Shown piece by piece: positions 26,963 to 36,348 of a stretch of DNA of 56,158 nucleotides; within the stretch, counting starts at the first letter, position 1, and each line of letters starts with the position of its first letter. Position numbers and translations under genes: made by a program. Source of the DNA: an uncultured Roseburia sp. Its GTDB lineage: Bacteria; Bacillota; Clostridia; Lachnospirales; Lachnospiraceae. Location of the stretch: contig CAAELX010000005.1 of NCBI GenBank assembly GCA_900756925.1, forward strand, positions 1-56,158, given 5' to 3'. Under the pieces are notes generated by a model. It saw only the letters and a list, made by a program, of their open reading frames with translations. It did not search any database and had not been told where the DNA came from.

Positions 26963-29125
26963 ATGGCAATAACAGGAAGACTTACACTGCCGACAGACGT
27001 GGATGTCATCGACGAAACGATACGGTTAAAGAACCTTCTGGGAGCAGATGCACTTCGTGACTGCGACGGTACAGAGATGCCGGAGGCACTCTTATCAGAA
27101 CCGGTCAAGCGTTATGCAACCTATTACACAACCAGAAAAGACAACGCATGGGCAGAACAGAACCCGGATGAGGTTCAGCAGGAATACCTGATCAGCAACC
27201 GGGAGACGGCGAGAGGAGAGACTCTCCGGATCCGTCTGATGGAAGGATTCCATACACAGCAGTTGAAGGTAAACACTTTGGATGACCCGAAGCGCTGGTG
27301 GGAAGTTATCGACCGCACGACAGGTGAGGTTGTCCCGACTGACTGCTGGGAGTTCGATGAGGCATCCGGGGAAGTGGAGATTCAGACCGTACCATATCAT
27401 GAATATACCGTAAGCTTTCTGGCATTCCTGATCTGGGATCCGGTACATATGTACAATTTCCTCACAAATGACTGGACAGACACCCCACATCAGCTTACTT
27501 ACGATGTGAGACAGCCGAAGACACAGAAGTATGTGAAGGAGAAGCTAAAGAGATGGTGTGAGGAGAACCCACACATTGATGTTGTGAGATTCACGACCTT
27601 TTTCCATCAGTTCACCCTTACCTTTGATGATCAGAAGAGAGAGAAGTTTGTAGAGTGGTTCGGCTACAGCGCGAGCGTGAGCCCATACATTTTAGAGAAG
27701 TTTGAAAAATGGGCAGGATATAAGTTCCGCCCGGAATATATTGTAGACCAGGGATACCACAACAGCATGTTCCGTGTTCCTAGCAAAGAGTTCCGCGATT
27801 TCATTGAATTCCAGCAGATGGAGGTCTGCGCGCTGGCGAAGGAACTGGTAGACATTGTCCATTCCTACGGCAAGGAAGCGATGATGTTCCTCGGAGATCA
27901 TTGGATCGGAACAGAACCATATGGCAAATATTTTGCAAGCATCGGTCTGGATGCGGTTGTCGGATCCGTAGGAAGCGGCGTGACGCTTCGTATGATTTCC
28001 GATATTAAGGGCGTGAACTATACAGAGGGAAGACTTCTTCCATATTTCTTCCCGGATGTATTCTGTGAGGGTGGCGACCCGATCGGAGAGGCGAGAAGCA
28101 ACTGGATGAAGGCAAGACGTGCGATCTTACGTTCCCCGCTTGACAGAATTGGATACGGCGGGTACCTAAAGCTTGCGACAGGCTGGCCGGGATTCATTGA
28201 AGAGATCCAGAATGTGGTCGGAGAATTCCGCCAGATTCATGAGAATATGCAGGGCACGAAGTCCTATGTGGCACCGTTTAAGGTAGCCATCTTAAACTGC
28301 TGGGGTGGACAGAGAAAGTGGATGTCCAACCAGGTACATCACGCGATCTACCACAGGGAGACTTATTCCCAGGAAGGTGTGCTGGAGTGCTTGAGCGGTA
28401 TGCCGTTTGATGTGGAATTTATTTCCTTTGACGATGTGAGAGACGGAATTCCGGAAGACATCGGCGTCATCATCAATGTCGGAGATGCCTACACAGCATT
28501 CAGCGGTGCAGAGAACTGGATCGATGAGAAGGTTGTCACAGCCATCCGGAGATTCGTAGACCAGGGAGGCGGCTTTATCGGTGTGGGTGAGCCAACTGCT
28601 TATCAGCATCAGGGAAGATATTTCCAGTTGTCCGATGTACTCGGCGTGGACAGGGAGATGGAGTTCTCCTTAAGCACAGACAAGTACAATGAGATGGATC
28701 CGCATCACTTCATCCTGGAGGATATCGACGGAGACATTGATTTCGGTGAGGGTACAAGCCGCATCTATGCGCAGGGCAGACATTACCAGATCCTTGCACA
28801 GGATGGTGAGTACAGCGAGCTTGTGGTGAATGAATATGGAAAAGGACACAGCGTATACTTTGCAGGACTTCCGTATTCCCCACAGAACTGCAGAATTTTA
28901 CTTCGTGCGATCTACTATGCGGCAGGCATGGAAGAGGAGATGAAGCACTACTATGTGACCAATGTGGACACAGAAGTGACTGTCTTCCCGGAGACGAAGC
29001 GCATCGCAGTCATCAACAATGCAGATAAGCCTTGCCATACAGACGTATACATCAAAGGAAAGCTTATCTATGAAGTGGACCTTGAACCAAGGGAATTAAG
29101 ATGGCTGGATGATGTAGAAGAATAA
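26963..29125 (+). CDS. GH112 galacto-N-biose/lacto-N-biose phosphorylase
   Basis: This 720-residue protein is a GH112 phosphorylase throughout: 'GRLTLPTDVDV' at the start, 'FTTFFHQFTL', 'FLGDHWIGTEPYGKYF', 'PYFFPDVFCEGGDP' and a C-terminal Rossmann-like trimerisation region ('GGGFIGVGEPTAY'). The family cleaves Gal-beta-1,3-HexNAc with phosphate to galactose 1-phosphate; a related specificity is galactosyl-rhamnose. The downstream GH136-type genes favour lacto-N-biose or galacto-N-biose from milk oligosaccharides or mucin. It is cytoplasmic and first gene of the operon. The ATG at 26963 has GAGGAG 6 nt upstream and gives the family's usual length; a 28-residue upstream extension is unlikely. 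Confidence 0.93.
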   Translation: MAITGRLTLPTDVDVIDETIRLKNLLGADALRDCDGTEMPEALLSEPVKRYATYYTTRKDNAWAEQNPDEVQQEYLISNRETARGETLRIRLMEGFHTQQLKVNTLDDPKRWWEVIDRTTGEVVPTDCWEFDEASGEVEIQTVPYHEYTVSFLAFLIWDPVHMYNFLTNDWTDTPHQLTYDVRQPKTQKYVKEKLKRWCEENPHIDVVRFTTFFHQFTLTFDDQKREKFVEWFGYSASVSPYILEKFEKWAGYKFRPEYIVDQGYHNSMFRVPSKEFRDFIEFQQMEVCALAKELVDIVHSYGKEAMMFLGDHWIGTEPYGKYFASIGLDAVVGSVGSGVTLRMISDIKGVNYTEGRLLPYFFPDVFCEGGDPIGEARSNWMKARRAILRSPLDRIGYGGYLKLATGWPGFIEEIQNVVGEFRQIHENMQGTKSYVAPFKVAILNCWGGQRKWMSNQVHHAIYHRETYSQEGVLECLSGMPFDVEFISFDDVRDGIPEDIGVIINVGDAYTAFSGAENWIDEKVVTAIRRFVDQGGGFIGVGEPTAYQHQGRYFQLSDVLGVDREMEFSLSTDKYNEMDPHHFILEDIDGDIDFGEGTSRIYAQGRHYQILAQDGEYSELVVNEYGKGHSVYFAGLPYSPQNCRILLRAIYYAAGMEEEMKHYYVTNVDTEVTVFPETKRIAVINNADKPCHTDVYIKGKLIYEVDLEPRELRWLDDVEE

Positions 29126-29204
29126 GTAGTGATAATTTATGACGGGAAACAACCTTTCATATCTTATAGAAAATGTATTCATAAAATTAAAGGAGGTAAT
29201 TTTT

Positions 29205-30566
29205 ATGAAAAAGAAATTAGTAGGGGTATTGCTCGTAGCAGCAATGGCAGTATCCACAGTAGCAGGATGCGGTGGTTCAAGCAACGATGCAGCGGCTGAC
29301 AGCAGCAACGGCGCAGCAGAAAAGACAGATGCAACAGAGACAGGTGCTGACGCATCAACAGCAGAAGAAGGGGACGAGACACTGACCGTATGGTGCTGGG
29401 ATCCGACTTTCAATGTGTATGCAATGCAGCAGGCAGAGGCAATGTACCAGAAAGATCATCCGAACTTCAAACTTGATATCCAGGAGAAAGTTTACACCGA
29501 TATCGAGCAGAGCTTAATCACAGCAGCAGAATCCGGAAACTTCGACACATTACCGGATATCTTCTTAATGCAGGATAACTCCTTCAGCAAGAACGCAACG
29601 AACTATCCGGAACTTTTCACAGATCTGACAGATTCCGGCATTGATTTCGACCAGTTCTCCGGCGGTAAACTTGCAGACTCTACCGTAGATGGCGCACATT
29701 ACGGTATTCCATTTGATAACGGTGCAACGATCATGGCAATCCGTACAGATATGGTTGAGAATGCAGGACTTACTGTAGAAGATTTCAAAGATACAACATG
29801 GTCAGAGTTCATGGAACTTGCACAGAAGGTCGTAGATGCAAACGGCGTTCCGATGTTAACAAGCTCAGGCGGATCTGAGATCGTCATCGAGATGTTACAG
29901 TCTGCAGGTGCTTCCCCAATGGATAACGGCGAAGTGAAGTTAGTTGGAAATGATGCTTTGAAAGAAGCTATCACAGTATACAAAGAGCTTATCGACACAG
30001 GAATCATGGTTGATTACACAGACTGGGATCAGTACATCGCTTCCATGAACGACAGCAAAGCAGCTGGTGTTATCCAGGGATGCTGGATCATGTCTTCCAT
30101 TCAGGCAGCAGAAGATCAGTCCGGAAAATGGGCAATCGTAAATATGCCTGCATTAGATAACATTGATGGTGCTACTAACTACGCAAACTGTGGTGGAGCA
30201 AGCTGGGCAGTATCTTCTAACTGCAAGAATACAGACCTTGCTTTCGATTTCCTGAACTCTACATTCGGTTCCAGCGTAGAATTATATGATGAACTGCTTC
30301 CAAACGCAGGTGTGATCGCAAGCTACTTACCAGCTGGTGAGTCTGATGCTTACAACGCAACATCTGATTTCTACGGCGGACAGGCTGTATACAAAGATAT
30401 CGTAGAATTCGCAGGAAAGGTACCAGGAATCAACTATGGCGCATACTACAACGACATCAGAAGCGCATTGACAGACGCTGTCACAAACGTTGTACAGAAT
30501 GGTGCAGATATTGACGAAGAGATCCAGAACGCACAGGATACAGTAGAATTTAACATCAGTGAATAG
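29205..30566 (+). CDS. ABC transporter substrate-binding lipoprotein (sugar)
   Basis: This 453-residue family 1-type solute-binding protein has a lipoprotein signal peptide (basic start, hydrophobic core, lipobox ending at Cys22 in 'TVAGC') and a Ser/Ala/Asp-rich linker. The mature fold begins with 'LTVWCWDPTFNVY' and continues with 'GIPFDNGATIMAIRTD'. AGGAGG is ideally placed before the ATG at 29205; a longer 5' extension would hide the signal peptide. With GH112 upstream and GH136-type genes downstream it probably captures lacto-N-tetraose, lacto-N-biose or galacto-N-biose. Confidence 0.93.
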   Translation: MKKKLVGVLLVAAMAVSTVAGCGGSSNDAAADSSNGAAEKTDATETGADASTAEEGDETLTVWCWDPTFNVYAMQQAEAMYQKDHPNFKLDIQEKVYTDIEQSLITAAESGNFDTLPDIFLMQDNSFSKNATNYPELFTDLTDSGIDFDQFSGGKLADSTVDGAHYGIPFDNGATIMAIRTDMVENAGLTVEDFKDTTWSEFMELAQKVVDANGVPMLTSSGGSEIVIEMLQSAGASPMDNGEVKLVGNDALKEAITVYKELIDTGIMVDYTDWDQYIASMNDSKAAGVIQGCWIMSSIQAAEDQSGKWAIVNMPALDNIDGATNYANCGGASWAVSSNCKNTDLAFDFLNSTFGSSVELYDELLPNAGVIASYLPAGESDAYNATSDFYGGQAVYKDIVEFAGKVPGINYGAYYNDIRSALTDAVTNVVQNGADIDEEIQNAQDTVEFNISE

Positions 30567-30585
30567 TTTTTAAGAAATAAGTCAG

Positions 30586-30615
30586 TACCGGGGATGCAGT
30601 ATTGCGTTCCCGGTA
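30586..30615 (+). other. Intercistronic hairpin between binding protein and permease
   Basis: TACCGGG (30586-30592) pairs with CCCGGTA (30609-30615), and an inner GCA/TGC helix extends it. There is no T run. Hairpins at this position are known in other sugar ABC operons to stabilise the upstream binding-protein mRNA, allowing excess binding protein over permease; that role is inferred here. Confidence 0.55.
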
Positions 30616-30633
30616 TCACTTTAGGAGAAAAAT

Positions 30634-31524
30634 ATGAAAAAGAAGAAAGCAAAATTGAGTTTGGAAAAAAAGCATAACCTGACCGGGTGGGCATTCTTGA
30701 TACCGGCAGCACTTCTGATTTTTGTATTTTGCTTTTATCCGATGGTGCAGGCAATCCTACTTTCTTTTTCCAAAAAGGGCACAGGCGGAGCCAGCACTTT
30801 TGCGGGAATTGCAAACTACAGCAGAATTTTGAAAGACAAGACGTTCCAGCAGTGTCTGTTTAATACTGTGTTCTACTTTATTATCCAGGTGCCGATCATG
30901 CTTCTTTTGGCATTGTGTCTTGCACAGTTACTGAATAATCCAAAGATTAAGGGAAAAGGAATCTTCCGTACCTTGATTTTTCTCCCATGTGCGACATCAC
31001 TGGTATCTTATTCCATGATTTTTAAGTCACTGTTTGCCGCAGACGGACTTGTCAACCATGTGATCGCTGCCATCGGACTGACACCGGTGGACTGGTTCCA
31101 GAGCTCCTGGGCAGCGCGCTGGGTCATTATCATAGCGCTTGTGTGGAGATGGACCGGATACAACATGGTATTCTATATTGCAGGATTGCAGAATATTGAC
31201 TATTCCGTATACGAGGCAAGTTATATCGACGGTGCAACCCCGTTCCAGCAGTTTACCAAGATTACGATTCCACTGCTGAAGCCAACTATTTTGCTAACAG
31301 CAATTATGTCAACCTCCGGAACCTTACAGCTGTTCGATGAGTCTGTCAACCTGACAGCCGGAGGACCTGGAAAATCAACCATGACACTGGCACATTACAT
31401 TTACAATATCTCCTTCGTGGAGACTCCGAAGTTCAACTATGCAGCAGCATTGTCTGTCTTCATTCTTGTGAGTGTGGCTGTCCTGTCGGCAATTCAGATG
31501 AAAGTAGGTGACAAACGTGACTAA
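30634..31524 (+). CDS. Sugar ABC transporter permease (MalF/UgpA type)
   Basis: This 296-residue protein has six membrane segments. The permease coupling loop is visible as 'YEASYIDGATPFQQFTKITIPLLKP' in form (EAA motif). It pairs with the next permease and the lipoprotein. No ATP-binding subunit gene is present in the operon, so a shared MsmK/UgpC-type ATPase encoded elsewhere is likely. Confidence 0.93.
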   Translation: MKKKKAKLSLEKKHNLTGWAFLIPAALLIFVFCFYPMVQAILLSFSKKGTGGASTFAGIANYSRILKDKTFQQCLFNTVFYFIIQVPIMLLLALCLAQLLNNPKIKGKGIFRTLIFLPCATSLVSYSMIFKSLFAADGLVNHVIAAIGLTPVDWFQSSWAARWVIIIALVWRWTGYNMVFYIAGLQNIDYSVYEASYIDGATPFQQFTKITIPLLKPTILLTAIMSTSGTLQLFDESVNLTAGGPGKSTMTLAHYIYNISFVETPKFNYAAALSVFILVSVAVLSAIQMKVGDKRD

Positions 31525-32323
31525 GTCCAAAACAGTAATTTCCTATATTATATTGATTCTGGCAAGCTTTTTGTCCGCGTTCCCGTTATACTATATGTTC
31601 TGCGGGGCAACGAATACAAGTATTGATATTGTGCGTGGACGTCTGCTTCCGGGTACCCATCTGGTTGAGAACTTCAGATCCCTGATCGCAAACCAGAATC
31701 TGGCACGCGCAATGTTCAATTCCTTCCGGAATGCGATCATTATCACAGCAGTGGCACTGCTTGTATGCTCCATCGCCGGATATGGATTTGAAATTTATCA
31801 TGATAAGGGAAAAGATATTCTGATGAACATCCTCTTACTTGCCATGATGCTTCCGTTTGTTGCGATTATGATTCCACTGTTTAAGATGTTTTCTTCCTGG
31901 AAACTGGTCAACACCTGGATCGCACTTGCACTGCCGTCCATCTCGACGCCGTTTCTGATTATGTTATTCAGACAGGCAGCGAGGTCTTTCCCTCATGATA
32001 TTATTGAGGCGGCACGTCTGGAAGGCTTAAGTGAGATCAGCATTTTCTTCCGGATGTTCTTCCCGGTTATGCGTTCCACTTATGGAGCAGCCATGACGGT
32101 TACTTTTATGAATGCATGGAACAACTACTTATGGCCGACGATCATCTTACAGGATAAGAATCAGATCACAATGCCAATGTTGGTTGCCAACTTAAAGAGT
32201 GGTTATTCTGTAGACTACGGAATGTTGATGCTGGGTGTACTGATCTGTACACTGCCGACCGCTATCATTTTCCTCTGTTTACAGAAGAGCTTTGCAAACG
32301 GAATTACAGGAGCAGTCAAATAA
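31517..32323 (+). CDS. Sugar ABC transporter permease (MalG/UgpE type)
   Basis: This is a 268-residue inner-membrane protein of six segments with the EAA-type loop 'DIIEAARLEGLSEISIFF'. It overlaps the end of the first permease gene by 8 nt. The GTG at 31517 is preferred because AGGTGA (31506-31511) is 5 nt upstream; the GTG at 31508 lies within that site. Its stop overlaps the next ATG by one base (TAATG), so translation of the operon is tightly coupled. Confidence 0.9.
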   Translation: MTKSKTVISYIILILASFLSAFPLYYMFCGATNTSIDIVRGRLLPGTHLVENFRSLIANQNLARAMFNSFRNAIIITAVALLVCSIAGYGFEIYHDKGKDILMNILLLAMMLPFVAIMIPLFKMFSSWKLVNTWIALALPSISTPFLIMLFRQAARSFPHDIIEAARLEGLSEISIFFRMFFPVMRSTYGAAMTVTFMNAWNNYLWPTIILQDKNQITMPMLVANLKSGYSVDYGMLMLGVLICTLPTAIIFLCLQKSFANGITGAVK

Positions 32324-32784
32324 TGAATCAAAAATATGGTCTGGATGAAAAAAGCTGGGAGAAGGCGCGGGCAGCGCTTCTTCTGGCAAAAAAGTTCGGT
32401 CTGATCGAGGATGCCGGAATCCCGGCGCTTGAGAGAAGGCGCGAGAGAAAGAACGAAGAGAACCGTCAGGCTAAAGAAGCGGGGAAGCTGTTTTACGGTC
32501 CCCGCTTTTATACGCCTGCGATGTATCTGCAATATGAGCTGACACGCTTTAAGCTTGACTTTGTGCAGCCCTCAGAGCAGATTGCAAAGCTTGGGGTATG
32601 CCCGTCTTTTACGGAGGACGAGAAAAGAGCATTTTATGAAAATAAGAAAGATCTGTTCGGACGCTATCATGGAGATCTGTTTTCTTATGAGGAAGTGACG
32701 ATGATCATTGAAAAAAGACTGAGGGAGGAAGCGTATGAGAGACTTGTGCACGACGTATTATGTCAGCTCCAGAACGGGGAATGA
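32323..32784 (+). CDS. Helical partner subunit of a GH136-type lacto-N-biosidase
   Basis: This is a 153-residue, charged, apparently all-helical protein with no signal peptide ('KSWEKARAALLLAKKFGLIE', 'FYTPAMYLQYELTRFKLDF'). I recall that GH136 enzymes of Lachnospiraceae such as Eubacterium ramulus are split into a small helical subunit and a beta-helix catalytic subunit encoded by adjacent genes, both needed for activity. Size, order and context match. Its 3' end overlaps the beta-helix gene by 50 nt in another frame, an unusually long overlap that implies coupled, balanced synthesis. The assignment rests on context and memory of the family. Confidence 0.6.
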   Translation: MNQKYGLDEKSWEKARAALLLAKKFGLIEDAGIPALERRRERKNEENRQAKEAGKLFYGPRFYTPAMYLQYELTRFKLDFVQPSEQIAKLGVCPSFTEDEKRAFYENKKDLFGRYHGDLFSYEEVTMIIEKRLREEAYERLVHDVLCQLQNGE

Positions 32785-34024
32785 TGCGAATGACGGAAAA
32801 AGCAGGGAACACGCTTTTGCAACTCTGTCAGCAGTAAACCGCCTTACATTAAGACCCGGAGACAACGTCCTGTTAGAAGCAGGTTCTGTGTTTGCCGGGC
32901 AATATCTGCGGATTACGAACAGCGGAACGAAGGATGCACCGATCGTGATCGGCAGCTACGGGGAAGGTGACCTGCCGCGGATTGACACGGAGGGAAACGG
33001 CATCTGGTATCAGGATTATGGTCAGCCGTTAGATTCACCGACACATGTATATAAGGATTATGTGTCCTCGTCCGTGCTGCTCTATGATGCGGAATATGTG
33101 ACCGTACAGGATCTTGAGATCACGAACCGCGGCACAGAGATCCCGGGGGAGATATACTCTGCCCCTCATAAGATGAACCGTACCGGTGTCGCAGTGGTCG
33201 CAAAGGACCGTGGTGTCCGGTCAGGGATTACGCTGCGGAACCTCTTTATCCATGATGTAAATGGGAATGTCTATGACAAGCACATGAATAACGGCGGAAT
33301 CTATGCAACCGCATTAAAACCGACAGAGGAAGCAGCAAGTGGAGTGGCACGCTACCGGGATTTCCTGGTGGAGGGTTGCTTTGTATACAGAACCAGCCGC
33401 TGGGGAATTGCGGTTGGGTACACGTATCAGCATGAAAAGTTCCAGGGTGTGGAGCTTGCCGAGGAAACTTTTTTAAAGTATGGACATGAGAATATGGTGA
33501 TCCGTGACAACTATGTGAAGGAAAGCGGTGGAGATGGCATCACAGCGATGTATGCCTTAAGACCGCTTGTGGAGCACAATATGACAGACTCCGTTGCCTG
33601 CGAGATCAACGACCGCATTTACAGAGAGCCGGAGAACCGTGCCGGAAAAGTGGCGGCTGCTATCTGGCCGTGGAAATGTAAGGATGCACTGTTCCGGTAC
33701 AATGAGGCTGTGGATACGAGACTGAACCAGGATGGTATGGCTTACGATGCGGATTCCGGGGACGGAACGGTCTACGAATACAATTACAGCAGAGCGAATG
33801 AGGGTGGTTGTGTCATGTTCTGTTTACAGGAAGCGGTTCACAACACATTCCGTCACAATGTGAGCTACAATGACCTTGGAGGTACGATCAGCCCGTCGGA
33901 GAATCCGGATGCCCTGATCGAAGAGAATACTTTTTATGTCAGAAAAGGTGTGCCGTTTGTGCGGGAAAATATGGGTGGCGGCAATTATGTGGAGAAAGAC
34001 AACCGGTTTGTAGAATTGCCATAG
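32735..34024 (+). CDS. Right-handed beta-helix enzyme, probable GH136 catalytic subunit
   Basis: This 429-residue protein has the parallel beta-helix pattern: 'YYVSSRTGNDANDGKS' at the start, then repeated short rungs ('VTVQDLEITNRG', 'LRNLFIHDVNGNVYD', 'MVIRDNYVKESGGDGI'). The segment 'QDGMAYDADSGDG' offers Asp333 and Asp340, seven residues apart, the same spacing as the catalytic Asp pair described for GH136 lacto-N-biosidase. It has no signal peptide, so it would act on imported oligosaccharide, releasing lacto-N-biose for the GH112 phosphorylase of the same operon. GGGAGG supports the ATG inside the preceding gene. A polysaccharide lyase-like beta-helix is the alternative. Confidence 0.68.
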   Translation: MRDLCTTYYVSSRTGNDANDGKSREHAFATLSAVNRLTLRPGDNVLLEAGSVFAGQYLRITNSGTKDAPIVIGSYGEGDLPRIDTEGNGIWYQDYGQPLDSPTHVYKDYVSSSVLLYDAEYVTVQDLEITNRGTEIPGEIYSAPHKMNRTGVAVVAKDRGVRSGITLRNLFIHDVNGNVYDKHMNNGGIYATALKPTEEAASGVARYRDFLVEGCFVYRTSRWGIAVGYTYQHEKFQGVELAEETFLKYGHENMVIRDNYVKESGGDGITAMYALRPLVEHNMTDSVACEINDRIYREPENRAGKVAAAIWPWKCKDALFRYNEAVDTRLNQDGMAYDADSGDGTVYEYNYSRANEGGCVMFCLQEAVHNTFRHNVSYNDLGGTISPSENPDALIEENTFYVRKGVPFVRENMGGGNYVEKDNRFVELP

Positions 34025-34060
34025 AGCGCATGCAAAAAATAGCAGATTGATTTTGAAGAG

Positions 34061-34107
34061 AGCACTGTAATGTGAACCTGAACATAGGAACACAGCACGG
34101 TGCTTTT
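34061..34107 (+). terminator. Weak terminator after the GH112-GH136 operon
   Basis: AGCACTGT (34061-34068) pairs with ACGGTGCT (34097-34104) with one G-T pair, and TTTT follows. The loop is long, so confidence is moderate. The remainder of 34025-34325 holds the ftsH promoter and no gene that I can see. Confidence 0.45.
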
Positions 34108-34222
34108 CATCGTTGAATCAGAAAATATTTGGAGATCAGGACAGAGGAAAGATGTTCGGTAACCTGAAAAAATAATGAAATGATAAAATAATAAAAAAAA
34201 TGTTAATTATTAAACGGTCTAA

Positions 34223-34251
34223 TTGTAAACTAAAAAAGAACGTGTTATAGT
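34223..34251 (+). promoter_or_regulatory. Promoter for ftsH
   Basis: TTGTAA (34223-34228), 17 bp, TATAGT (34246-34251), about 75 bp before the ftsH start. Confidence 0.65.
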
Positions 34252-34325
34252 ACCTGAATAAAGAAAAATGTCTGTAAAGGAAATGGAAAACAGGAATAGA
34301 AAACAGAAAGGGAGGAAATGGGATT

Positions 34326-36143
34326 ATGAAAGAAGTAAAACCCCCAAAAAAGCCGTTGCTATTTTATTACGGAATTGTGCTGGCAGTGATCTTTGCTTTT
34401 AATCTTCTTGTCTACCCGATGCTTTTGAAGGCACAGGTGAAGGAAGTGGATTACGGCACCTTTATGAAGGCAATCGAGGAGCAAAAGATTGACCGCGTGC
34501 AGGTCGAGGATACCCAGATTGTCTTTACCGAGAAAGAGGACGATGCTATCTATAAGACTGGTGTGATGGATGACCCGGGGCTGACCGAGCGGCTGTATCA
34601 GGCAGGGGCAACTTTTGCAAAAGATATCGACCAGACCATTTCGCCGGTGTGGAGCTTTGTTCTTACCGTGATTGTGCCGATCCTGATTTTTATGGGATTG
34701 GGACAGTATATGAGCAAAAAGCTGATGGAACAGGCGGGCGGAAAGAATGCGATGTCTTTTGGTATGGGAAAGAGCAATGCCAGAGTATATGTGCAGTCAA
34801 CTGACGGAATCAGGTTCGATGATGTGGCAGGTGAGGATGAGGCGAAGGAAAATCTCGCAGAGGTGGTAGATTATCTTCACAATCCGCAGAAATATACGGA
34901 TGTCGGAGCTTCCATGCCGAAAGGCGTTTTGCTTGTAGGACCTCCGGGAACCGGTAAGACAATGTTGGCAAAAGCAGTTGCCGGTGAATCGAATGTCCCA
35001 TTTTTCTCCATGTCCGGTTCTGAGTTCGTGGAAATGTTCGTCGGCATGGGTGCCTCGAAGGTGCGTGACCTCTTCAAACAGGCGAAGGAGAAAGCACCGT
35101 GTATTGTTTTCATTGATGAGATTGATGCAATCGGCAAGAAACGTGACGGTCAGATTGGCGGCAACGACGAGCGTGAGCAGACATTAAACCAGCTTCTGAC
35201 CGAGATGGATGGATTTGAAAAAAATAATGGTGTCATTATCCTTGCGGCAACGAACCGCCCGGAGACGCTAGACCCGGCGCTCACGAGACCGGGACGGTTC
35301 GACCGGCGTGTGCCGGTGGAACTCCCGGATCTGCAGGGCAGGGAAGCTATTTTAAAGGTACATGCGAAGAAGACAAAGCTTTCGGATGATGTGGATCTTC
35401 ATACGATCGCGAGAATGGCATCCGGTGCGTCCGGGGCAGAGCTTGCCAACATTGTGAATGAGGCGGCACTCCGCGCGGTGCGTGACAACCGGAAATTTGT
35501 GACGGAAGCGGACTTAGAAGAGAGTGTGGAAGTGGTCATCGCAGGCTATCAGAAGAAGAACGCGGTGCTCTCGGACAAAGAGAAGCATGTCGTTGCTTAT
35601 CATGAGATCGGGCATGCGCTTGTGGCAGCTTTACAGTCCCACTCAGCACCGGTTCAGAAGATCACGATCATTCCGAGAACTTCCGGCGCATTGGGTTATA
35701 CGATGCAGGTGGAGCAGGGGGATAAATATCTGCTCACGAAAGAGGAAATCGAGGATAAGATTGCGACTTTTACCGGAGGAAGAGCAGCAGAGGAAGTTGT
35801 ATTCGAAGAGATTACAACAGGTGCATCGAACGATATTGAGCAGGCAACAAAGCTTGCGAGGGCGATGATCACACAGTACGGTATGAGTGAAGAGTTCGAC
35901 ATGATCGCGATCGAGACCGTTAACAACCAGTATCTCGGCGGGGACACGACTTCTAATTGTTCGCAGGAGACGCTGCGTGAGATTGATAAGAAAGTGGTTG
36001 AACTTGTGAAGACCCAGCATGCAAAGGCAAGAAAGCTCTTAGAGGACAACCGGGATAAATTAGACGAGCTGGCGGCGTTCCTATATGAGAGGGAAACGAT
36101 TACCGGAGAAGAATTTATGGGAATTTTAAATGGCAAGGAGTGA
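34326..36143 (+). CDS. ftsH: ATP-dependent zinc metalloprotease FtsH
   Basis: This is a 605-residue membrane-anchored AAA+ protease. Two membrane segments (about 17-35 and 100-122) flank a short extracytoplasmic domain. The AAA domain has Walker A 'GPPGTGKT' (205-212), Walker B 'IVFIDEIDA' and the second region of homology '[19 protein letters not shown]'. The zinc site 'HEIGH' is at 426-430. FtsH degrades misfolded membrane proteins and selected regulators. This copy is not in the usual tilS-hpt-ftsH neighbourhood, so it may be one of several paralogues in the genome. Confidence 0.95.
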   Translation: MKEVKPPKKPLLFYYGIVLAVIFAFNLLVYPMLLKAQVKEVDYGTFMKAIEEQKIDRVQVEDTQIVFTEKEDDAIYKTGVMDDPGLTERLYQAGATFAKDIDQTISPVWSFVLTVIVPILIFMGLGQYMSKKLMEQAGGKNAMSFGMGKSNARVYVQSTDGIRFDDVAGEDEAKENLAEVVDYLHNPQKYTDVGASMPKGVLLVGPPGTGKTMLAKAVAGESNVPFFSMSGSEFVEMFVGMGASKVRDLFKQAKEKAPCIVFIDEIDAIGKKRDGQIGGNDEREQTLNQLLTEMDGFEKNNGVIILAATNRPETLDPALTRPGRFDRRVPVELPDLQGREAILKVHAKKTKLSDDVDLHTIARMASGASGAELANIVNEAALRAVRDNRKFVTEADLEESVEVVIAGYQKKNAVLSDKEKHVVAYHEIGHALVAALQSHSAPVQKITIIPRTSGALGYTMQVEQGDKYLLTKEEIEDKIATFTGGRAAEEVVFEEITTGASNDIEQATKLARAMITQYGMSEEFDMIAIETVNNQYLGGDTTSNCSQETLREIDKKVVELVKTQHAKARKLLEDNRDKLDELAAFLYERETITGEEFMGILNGKE

Positions 36144-36148
36144 GTGCG

Positions 36149-36235
36149 ATGGGTAGAAAAACAAGACTTGAATACCTGATCATGCTCGGGGCGGACAGCA
36201 TTGCGCTTGCGGTCGGCAGGCCTGGCTCTAGCTGA
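36149..36235 (+). pseudogene. 28-codon truncated reading frame after ftsH
   Basis: This frame starts 6 nt after the ftsH stop with AAGGAG just upstream in ftsH, and encodes 'MGRKTRLEYLIMLGADSIAL' then 'AVGRPGSS' before a stop. It looks like the cytoplasmic start and first half of a membrane segment of a longer membrane protein, cut off abruptly. It may instead be a real small peptide. The source gene is not recognised. Confidence 0.35.
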
Positions 36236-36348
36236 TAAGAGAATAGAAATCATCAAAAAGGAAAGGATAAAGAAAACAGGATTTACATGATAACTGGCAG
36301 ACAGTGGATTATTAAATAAAACAAAAATACAGAAGGGTAACAGAAAAA

